This document shows positions 32,739-45,584 of a DNA stretch of 64,000 nucleotides, in pieces (position 1 is the first letter of the stretch; each line of letters opens with the position of its first letter). The translations under genes were made by a program, and so were the position numbers. This DNA is from Nitzschia sp. DOCU1. Lineage: Eukaryota > Bacillariophyta > Bacillariophyceae > Bacillariales > Bacillariaceae. The notes under the pieces are model-generated. The model was not told where the DNA came from, ran no database searches, and saw only the letters and a program-made list of their open reading frames with translations. The stretch is from contig OX596000.1 of assembly GCA_951394045.1 (NCBI GenBank), positions 1,302,001 to 1,366,000 of the forward strand. The letters are read 5' to 3'.

Positions 32739-33326
32739 GTGGCCTCGATGATGGAGAAGTACCCACCATCAACGGACACCGACGGTCGGTAACACAGCAG
32801 TAGGAATTTCTCAAGGCAACAGGCAGAGTGCTCCTCCTGGTGACTGGCCTCTAACTACATGGAGGACCTCAGGTCGTATTACATCCAACTCGAATAGAGG
32901 GGTTGCAATGCATGGAAAAAGTACTTGGCATCTTTGCTCTTCAACTATGCTCGGCATGAAGTCACGACGACAAGGGGGTTTTCTATCCGCAATACACTTC
33001 AGTCCCAACAATACTTTACATACAGACAGTGTATTTTACCCGCATCATTTCACAGTCGTACCGTGCGTGATACCGTTGGGCGCGATGCCGAGTTTTGGCG
33101 AACCGCTTTCGCGACTACTCTGGATTTCCGCGATGACGTCGCGACGTGGTTTCGCCTCTGCCTCATCGCGTCAGCCAAACGCAAAGAAGCCAAGACCAAG
33201 ATTGGAAGCTCAGCGCACAACCTCACAGAAGATTTGGCTTTCCAATCTTAGTTTCGCCTCTCTCGGCCAGCCCACAATATATTACCCTCCGTTGTTAGTG
33301 GCAGCGTTGAGGAGGAGCGAGTTCTC
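32739..33326. repeat. Upstream segment of gene D, duplicated before gene E
   Basis: From about 32975 to the ATG at 33327 this matches 37265-37627 closely (TATCCGCAATACACTTCAGT versus TATCTGCGATACACTTCAGT, then ACCGTGCGTGATACCGTTGG and GATGACGTCGCGACGTGG). The D/E duplication therefore carried its promoter. The earlier half (32739-32970) shows nothing recognised. Confidence 0.75.
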
Positions 33327-36300
33327 ATGTCAGCATCGTCGAATGACCTTGTTGTCGTTCCCCGAACTCGTTCGGCTCCTGACGACAACGACGAGCAGCC
33401 TTTGCGGCCTCCCACTCGGGAACCCAGACTCGTAATTTCCGCATCATGCTCATCGCCATCCTCGGAACAAAATGAAGAAAACGTTATTGAAGTCTCCAAA
33501 AACGAAGAACAAGCCACCAACCTACAATATCACCAGGATAGGCCGAACGAAAAGGAGGGCGAAGAAGTGCCGAGAAAGAAAAAAGGTGAACTAGCTCTTG
33601 CAGTCGAAGCTTCCCCACAGGAATACCACCCGGACATCTCGAATGAAAAGGTTGGCGAAGACGTGTTGAAAAAGAAGAAAGTAGAACTAGCTCCGGCAGT
33701 CGAAGCCTCCCTGCAGGAATACCACCTGGATATATCGAAAGAAAAAGAAGAAGTTGACTATGTTTCCTTAATGTCGCAAGAGCTGGTTGACAAATTTGGA
33801 AACAAGGAGGCCGAGAGCTCGAAACAGGCTCCTCAAGAAGGGCTCGCTTTGTCGGAGTCAAGTTATGTGAGCTCGCAGCAGCCACCCCCGATAGCAACAT
33901 CCCCAGGAGCCGTTGCCGTGCCAGGAAGTATCGATTGTGCCAGCATTAATGACGACACAGCAGAGACTTCTGTAACCACGCCTTCCCTGCCACCGCAAGC
34001 TCCCGAAGGGATAGTAGCCCACCTTGTTCCGGAGGAAAACGAAATTGCGGAACTCGTTCAACGCCAGCTGGAGTCGCGCCTTCAGCAAGAGGTCAAGGAT
34101 CAATTGGACAAAGTGATCTCGACGGCTGCCATAGGTGGCGTCGTCGGGGAGTCGGGTTGGTCTCGGCGTACCATTCACTGCATGCTGGCAGGCCTTGTTC
34201 TTTTGATCGGTGCTGTTTCTGTTGGTACTGCGTTGGCCGTGACTGGCGGTAACAACGACGGGACCCGTAGTACACAGTTGGGCTCCGGGGAAAAACCTCA
34301 GGACAGTCTCCCTACTTCTTCCCCTATTGAGGTAGGCCTTTTGGGTGACGGGGAGTTGTGTACATCGAGCAATGAGTGTAGCACTGGATGCTGCAGCTCC
34401 GTGCCATTTCAGGACGGTCAGCTGAAGTGTACCCCACCGGCAGATGTGGAGTACAAATATGACGTTTGCAAGAATACTTCCGATACTGTTCTTGGTCAAA
34501 CGGGGGGAGGACTTCTGAGCCAGTGGGCGTTTTGTGGTTACAGTGCTCAGTGCAGCAATCGTTGTTGTAGCACGAACTCTGCTGACGGTCGGCTAAGGTG
34601 TATTGCCCAGGTAGATGACGACCCCTACACCTGCATAGACTACATGCCCATCAAGTCTTTGAACATTACGTTGGATGTCGACATTGAAGCGACTATTGTT
34701 GAAACAATCGAGGATACATTTGACCGATATTATGGCTACATCCAGAGTGTCTACAATCCCGGCGCAACAACTGTTGTGAACATTCTGATCCAGGAAAATT
34801 GGGATGAAATTCCTGTCTCTGTATCTGGCGACACAGTTATCCTGCGATCCGTTTGGCTCAAGCAGAACCCTCTTGATGTTGCTGGTTTGACTATTCGTTC
34901 ACTTGCAAACGTCGTGCAGCACGGCTGGCCGAATGTTCCAGACTATTTCGTATCAGGTTTAGCTGATTACATTCGTGATGCCACGGGCGTTGACATTGCA
35001 ATCGGAAATTCATGGTCCATTCCCGACGGCTACGAGGAGGGTCAAACATACAAAGATGGGGGTGGGACAGTTGCTGCATTTGTCAAGTGGATGGTGGGTT
35101 CCGATCTTTTGGTTTTGGAGGATCTGATTTCGACGTTTCAGGACGGCAGTTATTCTGATGACGCGACTTGGATCGCTCTTACTGGCGAAAATCTTGATAA
35201 TCTGTGGGGGCCATATTCCGTTGCATTGCCTGGCGGAGGGACGTTCCCACCAACTTTGATACCAAGTCGATTTCCAAGCCAATCCCCGAGTCAGTTTCCA
35301 AGCCCCAGTCCATTACAACGTCCAATCCCAACTCCAGGACCTACTCCAAAGCCAACTTTATTACCCTCTCGAGGTCCAACGCCCAAACCAACTTCATCCC
35401 CATCTCAAGTTCCGACTCCAAAACCAAGTCCATTCCCAACTCGAGCTCCAACTCCAAGACCAACTCTTTTACCAACCCCGTTACCGACTCCAAGACCAAC
35501 CCCAAAACCAAGTGCATTTCCAACTCCTTACCCAAGTCGAACTCCTAGTCAACGCCCAAGTCCCTTGCCGACTCGATATACCACTCCCGAATTTAAGGCT
35601 ATGTTGCAAAGGCTAGGCAAGGACAATGGGGACGACCTTGATACCCTGACCAACCCCGCGACGGTACAATATCAAGCAGTGAACTGGCTAGCAACTGAGG
35701 ACACTTGGAGCAGTTCTACCAATTTTCCAACCCAGGCAATGGTGGAGCGATATGCGCTGGCCGTGTTGTACTTGTCCACCCAAGGGACGACGTGGACCGC
35801 GAAATTTCCATTTCTGGACGGAGCATCAAGCGTTTGTGAGTGGACCAAGACTTTTGAAGGTGTGACCTGTGACGTCGACAACTTGTATGTCCAAGAGTTA
35901 AATTTGAGTACGTTATATCGGCACGTGACGGGACGCCAGAACCGTTTCATAGTTCTCACCACATCTGCTTGCTTCTTCCGCTCTAGTCAATGTGAACGTA
36001 CAAGGGTCGATTCCAACCGAACTGGCTCTGTTGTCGAGTCTCAAGTTGTTATGGTTGGACGAGAATACTCTATTTGGGCACATTCCGACGGAATTGTTTC
36101 AACTGACAAAGCTGACTTCACTTTCCTTTCGAAATTGTGCGTTGGAGGGAACTATCCCATCAGGGATTTCAAAGCTGTCGAATATGCAGGTAGGTAGAGA
36201 AAACCAGCACTCGATTGTTCGCACATATTCTTGCTTCCGTTCTCGCCTCACTACTTTTTTCTTGCTGTTCCCTCCAGAATCTGTATCTCGATCAGAATTT

Positions 36301-36793
36301 GTTTACGGGAACCATACCACGCGCATTGGGGAACATGACGAAGTTGACGGAGTTGTGGTTCGGAGTAAATCAGTTGGATGGCACTATCCCGACCAAGCTT
36401 GGTGCCTTGACGCAATTGGCTATTTTGGACACCGCTACCAACAATTTCAGAGGGACCATTCCGACCGAACTTGGATTGTTGACATCCATGCAATATCTTT
36501 ATCTGGAACAAAATCAATTCCGTGGAACATTTCCTACCGAGTTGGGCCGTTTGGCGAACCTTGTGTATCTTTGGGCTCACGAAAACGACCTGACGGGAAC
36601 GATCCCAACCGAATTCGCAAATATGCCTCAATTGTCGGAAGTCTATTTGAACGACAACAACTTTGTAGGAAGTATCGATGAGATCTTTTGTGCGGCAAGC
36701 TTTATCCCAAATGTGTGGGCCGACTGCTGGGGCGACAACCCGGAAATTCTTTGTTCGTGCTGCACCGCCTGTTGCGACAATGTCTTATGTTGA
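33327..36793 (+). CDS. Type II LRR receptor-like protein D with inactive-looking BSP-type domain
   Basis: Three exons: 33327-35907, 35987-36189 and 36278-36793. Phases are 1 and 0 and the product is 1099 aa. The cytoplasmic part has [10 protein letters not shown], a tandem repeat of about 33 residues (AVEAS-QEYH-DIS), SPGAVAVPG and the [14 protein letters not shown] helix. The transmembrane helix is at about 282-305. Outside are two short Cys modules (CxxxxxCxxxCC type), then a domain of about 200 residues that resembles plant basic secretory protein ([36 protein letters not shown]) but lacks HExxH. A Pro/Ser/Thr linker of about 110 residues follows, then the cap domain (VCEW, GVTCD), about eight LRRs and CSCCTACC. 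It shares a tract identical by eye with gene E. The extra domain may bind a ligand rather than cleave one. Confidence 0.83.
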
Positions 36794-36829
36794 TGTGGCG
36801 CTCTTCGAATGCCTGGAACTAGAGTGGCT

Positions 36830-37110
36830 GCTGCGATGATCGTCGAGACGAATAGTAAGACCTTGATTTTGGAAGCTAAACGGCAGCTGTTCGATTCCAT
36901 GCGGATGAACTTTTTTAAACTGACGAGGGTACGGAGTTTTTTCATTAGCAGGTGGTCCTTGCAAGGGGCTATTCCGTCCATCATGTCGCTGCGGCAGAAT
37001 CGTACCATCTCAAGCGAGTAGGGTGCCTGACAGGAAGGAATATTGTTTTCAAAACGCATTAATCAGGACTCTAGTCAACCGGAGAGTTGAGCAATTTGGA
37101 AGCGGAAGAT
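36830..37110 (+). pseudogene. Small LRR relic between genes D and E
   Basis: The stretch CGGCAGCTGTTCGATTCCAT to TTGCAAGGGGCTATTCCGTC resembles a degenerate second exon of the family ([16 protein letters not shown]), with indels. It is followed by GAGTAGGGTGCCTGAC, a broken form of the LRR text GAGTTGGGTGCCTTGAC. No frame of useful length remains. Confidence 0.5.
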
Positions 37111-37261
37111 CGAAATTTCGAGTACTTGTCGGCCCACTGTTTGAGTATCACGAATTCTTTGTTTGTGTTATAGTTGCGGCTGCGATGATCGTCGACACAT
37201 AGTACAACGCCGGTAATACCTAGAGTGCTTTCTGCTTTCCATCTACAAGTAGAGCAGCAAT

Positions 37262-37627
37262 AGTCGAAGTTCTCTATCTGCGATACACTTCAGTCCCAAC
37301 AATACTGCACACATGCGCATACGGACAGTATTTTAGCCGCATTATTTCACAGTCGTACCGTGCGTGATACCGTTGGGCGCGATGCCGAGTTTTGGCGAAC
37401 CGTTTTCGCGACTACTCTGGATTTACGCGATGACGTCGCGACGTGGTTTCGCCTCTGCCTCATCGCGTCAGCCAAACACAAAGAAGCCAAAACCACAAGT
37501 CCATTGGAACCTTAGCCACAACCTTACAGAAGATTTGGCTTTCCAATCTTAGTTTCGGCTCTCTCGGCCAGCCCATAATATATCACCCTCCGTTGTTCGT
37601 GGCCGCGTTAAGGAGGAGCGAGTCCTC
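37262..37627 (+). repeat. Upstream segment of gene E, duplicate of that of gene D
   Basis: Matches 32970-33326 with scattered substitutions and a small insertion (CACATGCGCATACGGACAG). It ends at the same GAGGAGCGAG-TCTCATG start context. Confidence 0.8.
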
Positions 37628-40600
37628 ATGTCAGCATCGTCGAATGACCATGTGGTCGTTCCCCGAATTCGTTCGACTGACGACAACGACGAGCAGCCTT
37701 TGCGGCCTCCCACTCGGAAACCCAGACTCGTAATTTCCGCATCATGCTCATCGCCATCCTCGGAACAAAATGAAGAAAACGCTCTTGAAGTCTCCAAAAG
37801 CGAAGAACAAATCACCAACCTGCAATATCACCAGGATAGGCCGAACGAAAAGGAGGGCGAAGAAGTGCCGAGAAAGAAAAAAGGTGAACTAGCTCTTGCA
37901 GTCGAAGCTTCCCCACAGGAATACCACCCGGACATCTCGAATGAAAAGGTTGGCGAAGACGTGTTGAAAAAGAAGAAAGTAGAACTAGCTCCGGCAGTCG
38001 AAGCCTCCCTGCAGGAATACCACCTAGATATCTCGAAAGAAAAAGAAGAAGTCGACAATTTTGGAAACAAGGAGACCGAGAACTCGAAACAGGCCCCCCC
38101 GAAGGGCTCGCTTTGTCGGAGTCAAGTTATGTGAGCTCGCAGCAGCCGCCCCCAATAGCAACGTCCCCAGGAGCCATTGCCGTGCCAGGAAGAATCGATT
38201 GTGTCAGCATTAACGACGATACGGCGGAGACTTCTGTAACCACGCCGTCCCTGCCACCGCAAGCACCCGAATCGTTATTGATAGCTCAAAGAATGGATGA
38301 GCAAGGGATAGTAGCCCACCTCGTTCCGGAAGAAAACGAAATTGCGGAACTCGTACAACGCCAGCTGGTGCTGCACCTGCAGCAAGAGGTCAAGGATCAA
38401 TTGGAAAAAGTGATATCGACGGCTGCCATAGGTGGACTCGTTGTCAGGGAGTCGGGCTGGTCTCGGCGTACCATTCACTACATGCTGGCAGGCCTTGTTC
38501 TTTTGATCGGTGCTGTTGCTGTCGGTACTGCCTTGGCTTTGACTGGGAGTAACGGAGGGAACAACGACGAGACCAGTAGTACGCAGTTGGGCTATGGGGA
38601 AAGTCCTGAGGACAGTAGCAGCGGCGGTTTTATGCCTACTTCTTCCCCTGTTGAAGACGACCTTTTGGGTGACGGGGAGCTCTGTTCATCGAGCAATGAG
38701 TGCACCTCCGGATGCTGCAGCTCCGTGCCTTTCCAGGATCGTCAGCTGAAGTGTACCACACCGGCCGATGTTGGGTACAAATATGACGTTTGCAAGAATA
38801 CTTCAGATGCTTTGGGCGAGAGGGAGTTTTGTGGGTACAGTGACGAATGTAGCAATCGTTGTTGCAGCGCGAACTCTGCTGACGGTCGGTTAAGATGTAC
38901 TACCCAGGTAGATGAGGTCGTCACCGACATCTGTATTGACTACATGCCCATCAAGTCCTTGAACATTACGTTGGATGTCGACATTGAGGCGGCTATTGTT
39001 GAAACAGTCGAGGATACATTTGAACGATATTATGGTTACATCCAGAGTGTCTACAATCCCGGCGCAACCACCGCTGTGAACATTCTGATCCAGGAAAATT
39101 GGGATGAAATTCCGTTCTCTGTATCTGGCGACACAGTTATCCTGCGATCCGTTTGGCTCAAGCAGAACCCTCTTGATGTTGCTGGTTTGACTATTCGTTC
39201 ACTTGCAAACGTCGTGCAGCACGGCTGGCCGAATGTTCCAGACTATTTCGTATCAGGTTTAGCTGATTACATTCGTGATGCCACGGGCGTTGACATTGCA
39301 ATCGGAAATTCATGGTCCATTCCCGACGGCTACGAGGAGGGTCAAACATACAAAGATGGGGGTGGGACAGTTGCTGCATTTGTCAAGTGGATGGTGGGTT
39401 CCGATCTTTTGGTTTTGGAGGATCTGATTTCGACGTTTCAGGACGGCAGTTATTCTGATGACGCGACTTGGATCGCTCTTACTGGCGAAAATCTTGATAA
39501 TCTGTGGGGGCCATATTCCGTTGCATTGCCTGGCGGAGGGACGTTCCCACCAACTTTGATACCAAGTCGATTTCCAAGCCAATCCCCGAGTCAGTTTCCA
39601 AGCCCCAGTCCATTACAACGTCCAATCCCAACTCCAGGACCTACTCCAAAGCCAACTTTATTACCCTCTCGAGGTCCAACGCCCAAACCAACTTCATCCC
39701 CATCTCAAGTTCCGACTCCAAAACCAAGTCCATTCCCAACTCGAGCTCCAACTCCAAGACCAACTCTTTTACCAACCCCGTTACCGACTCCAAGACCAAC
39801 CCCAAAACCAAGTGCATTTCCAACTCCTTACCCAAGTCGAACTCCTAGTCAACGCCCAAGTCCCTTGCCGACTCGATATACCACTCCCGAATTTAAGGCT
39901 ATGTTGCAAAGGCTAGGCAAGGACAATGGGGACGACCTTGATACCCTGACCAACCCCGCGACGGTACAATATCAAGCAGTGAACTGGCTAGCAACTGAGG
40001 ACACTTGGAGCAGTTCTACCAATTTTCCAACCCAGGCAATGGTGGAGCGATATGCGCTGGCCGTGTTGTACTTGTCCACCCAAGGGACGACGTGGACCGC
40101 GAAATTTCCATTTCTGGACGGAGCATCAAGCGTTTGTGAGTGGACCAAGACTTTTGAAGGTGTGACCTGTGACGTCGACAACTTGTATGTCCAAGAGTTA
40201 AATTTGAGTACGTTATATCGGCACGTGACGGGACGCCAGAACCGTTTCATAGTTCTCACCACATCTGCTTGCTTCTTCCGCTCTAGTCAATGTGAACGTA
40301 CAAGGGTCGATTCCAACCGAACTGGCTCTGTTGTCGAGTCTCAAGTTGTTATGGTTGGACGAGAATACTCTATTTGGGCACATTCCGACGGAATTGTTTC
40401 AACTGACAAAGCTGACTTCACTTTCCTTTCGAAATTGTGCGTTGGAGGGAACTATCCCATCAGGGATTTCAAAGCTGTCGAATATGCAGGTAGGTAGAGA
40501 AAACCAGCACTCGATTGTTCGCACATATTCTTGCTTCCGTTCTCGCCTCACTACTTTTTTCTTGCTGTTCCCTCCAGAATCTGTATCTTCTCTCTTTCGC

Positions 40601-41162
40601 TCGCCGCACTACTTTTTCTTGCTGTTTCCTCCAGATTCTGTATCTCGATCAGAATTCGTTCACGGAAACCATACCACGCGCATTGGGAAACATGACGAAG
40701 TTGACGGAATTTTGGTTCGGAGTAAATCAGTTGGATGGCACTATCCCGACCAAGCTTGGTGTCTTGACGCAATTGACTAGTTTGCACGTGGCTGCCAACA
40801 ATTTCCGAGGGACCATTCCGACTGAGCTTGGACTGTTGACATCTTTGCAACTTCTTTATCTGGAGCGAAATCAATTCCGTGGGACATTTCCAACCGAGTT
40901 GGGCCGCTTGGCGAACCTTGTGCATCTTTGGGCTCACGAAAACGACCTGACGGGGACGATCCCAACCGAATTCGCAAATATGCCTCAATTGGCTGAAGTC
41001 TATTTGAACGACAACAACTTTGTAGGAAGTGTCGATGAGATCTTCTATGAGGCAAGCTTTATCCCAGTTCGGGTGACAACCCGGAAATTTTTTGTTGGTG
41101 CTGCGGCTGTTCATGTTGATGTCGCGCCCTTCGAATGCGTAGAACTAGAGTGGCTGCTGTGA
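37628..41162 (+). pseudogene. LRR receptor-like gene E, frameshifted sister of D
   Basis: Same layout as gene D. The start codon at 37628 and the cytoplasmic part are intact to a run of seven C at 38094-38100, where one base is missing relative to D. The frame then stops at 38134, while the rest of exon 1 continues open in another frame to 40207. Exon 2 is 40287-40489. Exon 3 begins at 40578 or 40635; both acceptors keep the frame. The cytoplasmic [10 protein letters not shown] motif, SPGAIAVPG, Cys modules, BSP-type domain, linker, cap and LRRs are all recognisable. The C-terminus is also damaged: a deletion near 41067 shifts the frame, so the CSCCxxCC cap is replaced by an unrelated tail. 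Two independent lesions favour a true pseudogene, although the C-run could be a sequencing error. If so, the protein would still lack its Cys cap. Confidence 0.75.
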
Positions 41163-41792
41163 TGAACGAACGTCGACACAAAGTACAACGCTGGTAATAA
41201 CTAGAGTAATTTCTCTGCTTTCCATCTAAAAGTAGAGCAGCAATTTATTAGCGCCATCTCAGCTTTTGCGGCCACAACCTTTACGTCGTAGTTTCACCTC
41301 GCGCTGGTCGACCCCTTTGACCTTTGCAGGGAAGCAGTCAGATTTGTCGATTCCCAATCATATGAAGAAGAATATGTGCATGTTAGGGGTTCAAGAATCC
41401 TACAGAAAAACGCTTGCAATTAATCCATCATCAGTAGCAGCTAGCTACTCTTAGCTGGGTCGCGATTCCTCAATGAGACTGATTGTCAAATCGCTTTATT
41501 GATTTAGCCGCGTCCCGATCGTGGCAGCGGACCGTCTCCTCACGGCCCCGTATCCACTCTAGGATTTAAAAAGCAGTCGGCTCAATCGAATGAACACGTT
41601 CCGCTCGGCTCGCGCGGACGAGAATAATTGTTGCCGCTATTCATTTTCATTCCTCATTCCCTCACGGAAGACCACAACATACACCTTTACTTCATTCCTT
41701 TCAACTGCTTTGCCACTCTGAATCACCGACCTGCCGTATTACTATTAATCGCTGGTGTATGATGGTACTGGGCAGAGCGCCGGTGAGGAGTT
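41163..41792. other. Intergenic upstream of LRR gene F
   Basis: No gene is recognised. GCGCCATCTCAGCTTTTGCGGCCACAACCTTT near 41250 resembles the text at 44673 and 48351 downstream of F and its relic, so part of this is repeat-derived. Confidence 0.45.
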
Positions 41793-44610
41793 ATGTCGCC
41801 CTCATCGCCCAGAGGCAGAATGATCCCCAAGAGTCATTCCGCGGAAAACAACGAAAGTGATGCGCCTTTGACGTCCCCATCTCGGGAACCCATCAGCAGC
41901 CTCTGTCAGGTTATCCCCCCGCAGAATAATCAGTTTTCTTTGAACAGCAGCACCGCAACGACGGTCCCTTCCTCACGTACTACGACCCCCCAAGAAGGTA
42001 GTACCGTCCTCCCGACTGGCAGTTTATTTCCAGGAGCCATTGCCGTCCCAGGAATCAATTGCCTCGCTAATCGTAGCGAGACCAGTCCCCATCCATTATC
42101 TACTAGCCCCCCATCAACAGATACTTCTTCACTGGCACCTAAGCCACCACTGCCTCCCGAAGCCTCGCTGATTGTACCGCCGATGAGCGAGGCTATAATC
42201 GCCCAGCCTGTTCCTGATGAAGACGAAATTACGGAACGTGTTCAGCGACAGATAGAGCTCCATCTTGAACAAGAGATCAATGATCAATTGGTGGAGAGTG
42301 AGCGATCTCGTCGAGTTGCTGACCGGCATTCCGTTACCCCTCGCGATGACGAAGAGAGGAATGATGTACAACCGTCGGCGGCTGGTATTTCTGCCGGTGA
42401 TGGCGTTGCGAAATCATTTGGCTGTTCGTCCAGGCGCATCATGTATTGCATTTTGACTGGCCTTGTCACGATTGGTATTGTCGCAGGTATTGCTTTCGCC
42501 CTGTTGGGTGAGGGTGGCAAAAGCGGCGAGATGTCACCGACGCCACCAAGTCCAGCTCGTTATAATAACACTCCACAATTCGATGCCATGCTGGAAAGGA
42601 TAGGCAAGGATATTTCAAAGGATATGAGCATGTTGGCCAATCCTGAGACCTTTCAATATAAAGCGCTGGACTGGTTGGCCAATGATGATTCCTGGAGCCG
42701 TACTAGTAGCAATCTTCCGACCCAAGTCCTCGTGGAACGATACGCTCTTGCTGTCTTGTACTTGTCCACCGAAGGTCCGGCGTGGACCGTTCCATATTCA
42801 TTTCTGGACCGTTCATCAAGTGTATGTCAGTGGAAGAGTTGGACTACCATGGAAGGTGTATTCTGTGACGAGATGAATTTGTACGTCCACCACTTGCATC
42901 TTGGTGAGTTCCTGTAATATGCGCTCAGACGTGAAGCGTCGACGACGGAGCAGATCTTACCGTATAATCGACTCTTCTCGTCCTCTGATCTAGTCAATGC
43001 GACTGTGCAAGGGCATATTCCCACCGAGTTAGCACTGCTGTCTAGTCTCGAGTTGTTGAAGTTCGATAATAATACTCTCTTTGGGACCATTCCGACGGAA
43101 TTGTTTCAAATGACAAAGCTGACTTACCTTTCCTTTGAGAATAATGCGTTGGAGGGAGCCATTCCACCAAAAATCTCAGAACTGACGAATCTGAAGGTAG
43201 GCGTCTTCCGCTAGTTGCAAGCTTGTTCGCTATGAGATCTTGTATGAGCTCGTCTCAAAAGCTGCTTGTTGTGTAAAAAAGTGGATGAATCTCAACAAGA
43301 ATTCGCTGGACGGAAGCATTCCATTCGAGTTGTCGATGAATACGAAACTACATGTGTTGTGGCTCAACGACAACGACTTGGAAGGTATCATCCCGTCTGA
43401 GTTGGGTGCCTTGACGGGCTTGCTTAGTTTCGACGTGAGCGGGAATGAGTTGACCGGGACCATTCCCTCTGAGCTCGGATCGTGGACTTTTACCGTGTAT
43501 CTTTATCTGGAACGAAATAAATTCCAGGGTACCTTGCCCACCGAGTTGGGCCGTTTGGAGATGTTATTGCATCTCCGTGTCTACGACAATCTTTTGACAG
43601 GAACTATCCCGACCAGTTTTGCGCGCATGACCCAGTTGGAGATCGTCACTTTGAACAGCAACAACTTTTCAGGAAGTGTCGATGAAATTTTTTGTCTGTC
43701 TGGTCGGGACTTGATTTATTTTGTGGCAGATTGCTTGGGCGAAACCCCGGAAGTCATTTGTTCTTGCTGCTCCTTCTGCTGTATCACAGGTGGTTGCGAA
43801 GAAGTTGTTGCGTTGACCGCCACGGTCGCACCATCTTCTAGTGGTAGTGGTGATCAAACAGGAGGGGAACTTTTGGACGAGAAGTCGGAGCTGTGTGGGC
43901 ACAGTGACGAGTGTAGTAATGAATGTTGCAGCACAAACTCTGATGATGGTCGGCTGAGGTGTTCCCCGGCCGATGTTTTCTTTAACAGCTGCGTCGACTA
44001 CATGCCCGACAAGTCCTTGAATCTTACGACGGAGGTTGACATTAATCCAATCACGCTTGAGACGGTCCAGGATACGTTCGACCGATACTATGGATATATT
44101 CATAGTGTCCTTGATCCTGGCGCAACGACTTCGGTGAGCATTCTAATCCAAGAGGAATGGGATGAATGTGCGGGTTCTACATCTGGCGACACAGTAACCC
44201 TGCGAGCATTTTGGCTCGAGCAGAACCCAGTCCAGGTTGCGGGTTTGACTGTTCATTTACTTGCACAGGTTGTGCAGTACAGCTGGCAGAACGTTCCTAC
44301 TTATTTTATTTCTGGTTTCTCTGATTACATTCGGGATGCAACGGGGGTGGACTTTGCAAGCGGGAGTTCATGGTCTATTGATGATGGCTATACGGGGGGT
44401 CAATATTACAGGTTTGGTTTCGGCACGACTGCAGCCTTTGTCAAGTGGATGGTGGATAATCATGTTTTCGTTTTGGAGGATCTGATTTTGTCGTTTCGGG
44501 ACGGTACCTATTCGGAGGACGTGACCTGGCTCGCTCTGACTGGGAAAACTCTTGACGATCTTTGGGAGTTGTATTCCGTGCCGATCGAATCAATAATCCC
44601 CCGCACATGA
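41793..44610 (+). CDS. Type II LRR receptor-like protein F with BSP-type domain at the C-terminus
   Basis: Three exons: 41793-42903, 42994-43196 and 43282-44610. Phases are 1 and 0 and the product is 880 aa. The cytoplasmic part has [19 protein letters not shown] and a VPDEDEITERVQRQ helix. The transmembrane helix is at about 215-237. The cap domain (VCQW, GVFCD), about eight LRRs and CSCCSFCC follow directly. The third exon then continues without a break into a Cys module (CGHSDECSNECCSTN) and the BSP-type domain ([35 protein letters not shown]). This is the reverse of the order in D and E. The peptidase motif reads HLLAQ instead of HExxH: the first His is kept, the Glu and second His are lost. 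The exon-3 acceptor (AAAAAG at 43281) is weak but in frame. Confidence 0.83.
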
Positions 44611-45459
44611 CCGACCGGCATTCCAATCATTTCCCTCAATAAATGAGTTCACGCTTTTCCATATCAACTCTTTGCGCCATCTTTTGCGGCCACAACCTTT
44701 TTTGTTGAAATACCTTCAACTCTTCCTGCTTCGACTAACTCGAACGCGTCGACGACTAGTCCGACAGCAGGTCTTTCTTGGTTGTTCTTGTCCGCGCCTC
44801 TTGTAGCAAGAGCCTCTTGCTTCAAGAATCTGCCGTAGTAGAAGAAACAAGTGTGCACATTGTAACATGGTGATTGGCCCTCTCTCTACTAGAGTACGGC
44901 ACTAGCAGTCTGGCCGGACAACTACTAGCTGAGGCCTTAGCAGGTCGAGTAGTACACCAGCAGCACGCGCGGCCGCGCCGACGGCCTCTGGACGTATGCG
45001 ACCACTGGCGCTGCTCTACTAGGATTCTCTCACCCCATCTCCTGTTTGGGCTATCCATGCCATATTTTGGGAAGAATCATTCATCCAAAATAATTGACGC
45101 GGCACTTTTCCTTTTGAACAAGTATTCGAAGGACCCCCGTATATTTGTCGCATCATAAGGGCTGTCGCCGTTGAAATGTCGATGGAATTGTCTGCATTTG
45201 GCAAAGACCAGGGAGGCAACTGCTCTTCCAACAGCAGCGCTAGTAACAACAATACCACAATCACCGTGTAGCCCTTTTCGTTGTACCATGTTCGTGGCAA
45301 GGATACAGACTCATGGTACAATCATCCCGAGACGAGTCGTCGCGATTGATGATGATGTGATGTGTGGTAGAAGAAAAAAGATCGGGACTCGCGTCAAAAA
45401 AGATCGGCGGGACTTGCCTGATTGCTTGTGGTCAGACGGGTCGATTCGGAAGTCCAAAG
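44518..45459. repeat. Segmental duplication, copy 1 (3' end of gene F and its downstream flank)
   Basis: Runs from the last codons of F (GACCTGGCTCGCTCTGACTGG) through non-coding DNA to CAGACGGGTCGATTCGGAAGT. The same text with scattered differences is at 48195-49139. The non-coding part shows no gene. The frames 44822-45058 and 45019-45321 are not supported. Confidence 0.85.
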
Positions 45460-45584
45460 TCGTTTTCCGAAAAGTCTTGCCACTCTGATTCAACCCCGAC
45501 GCCCTTTTGATTATGATAAACAGCGCTATCATACTACCGGTAGAGTGTGTATATTGCTGGACACCATCATTCTAGCGGTGAGTA

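Noticed and set aside
35341..35548. Frames on both strands across the Pro/Ser/Thr linker of gene D (and 39641-39848 in E)
   Set aside because: Low-complexity coding sequence of D is open in other frames as a side effect.
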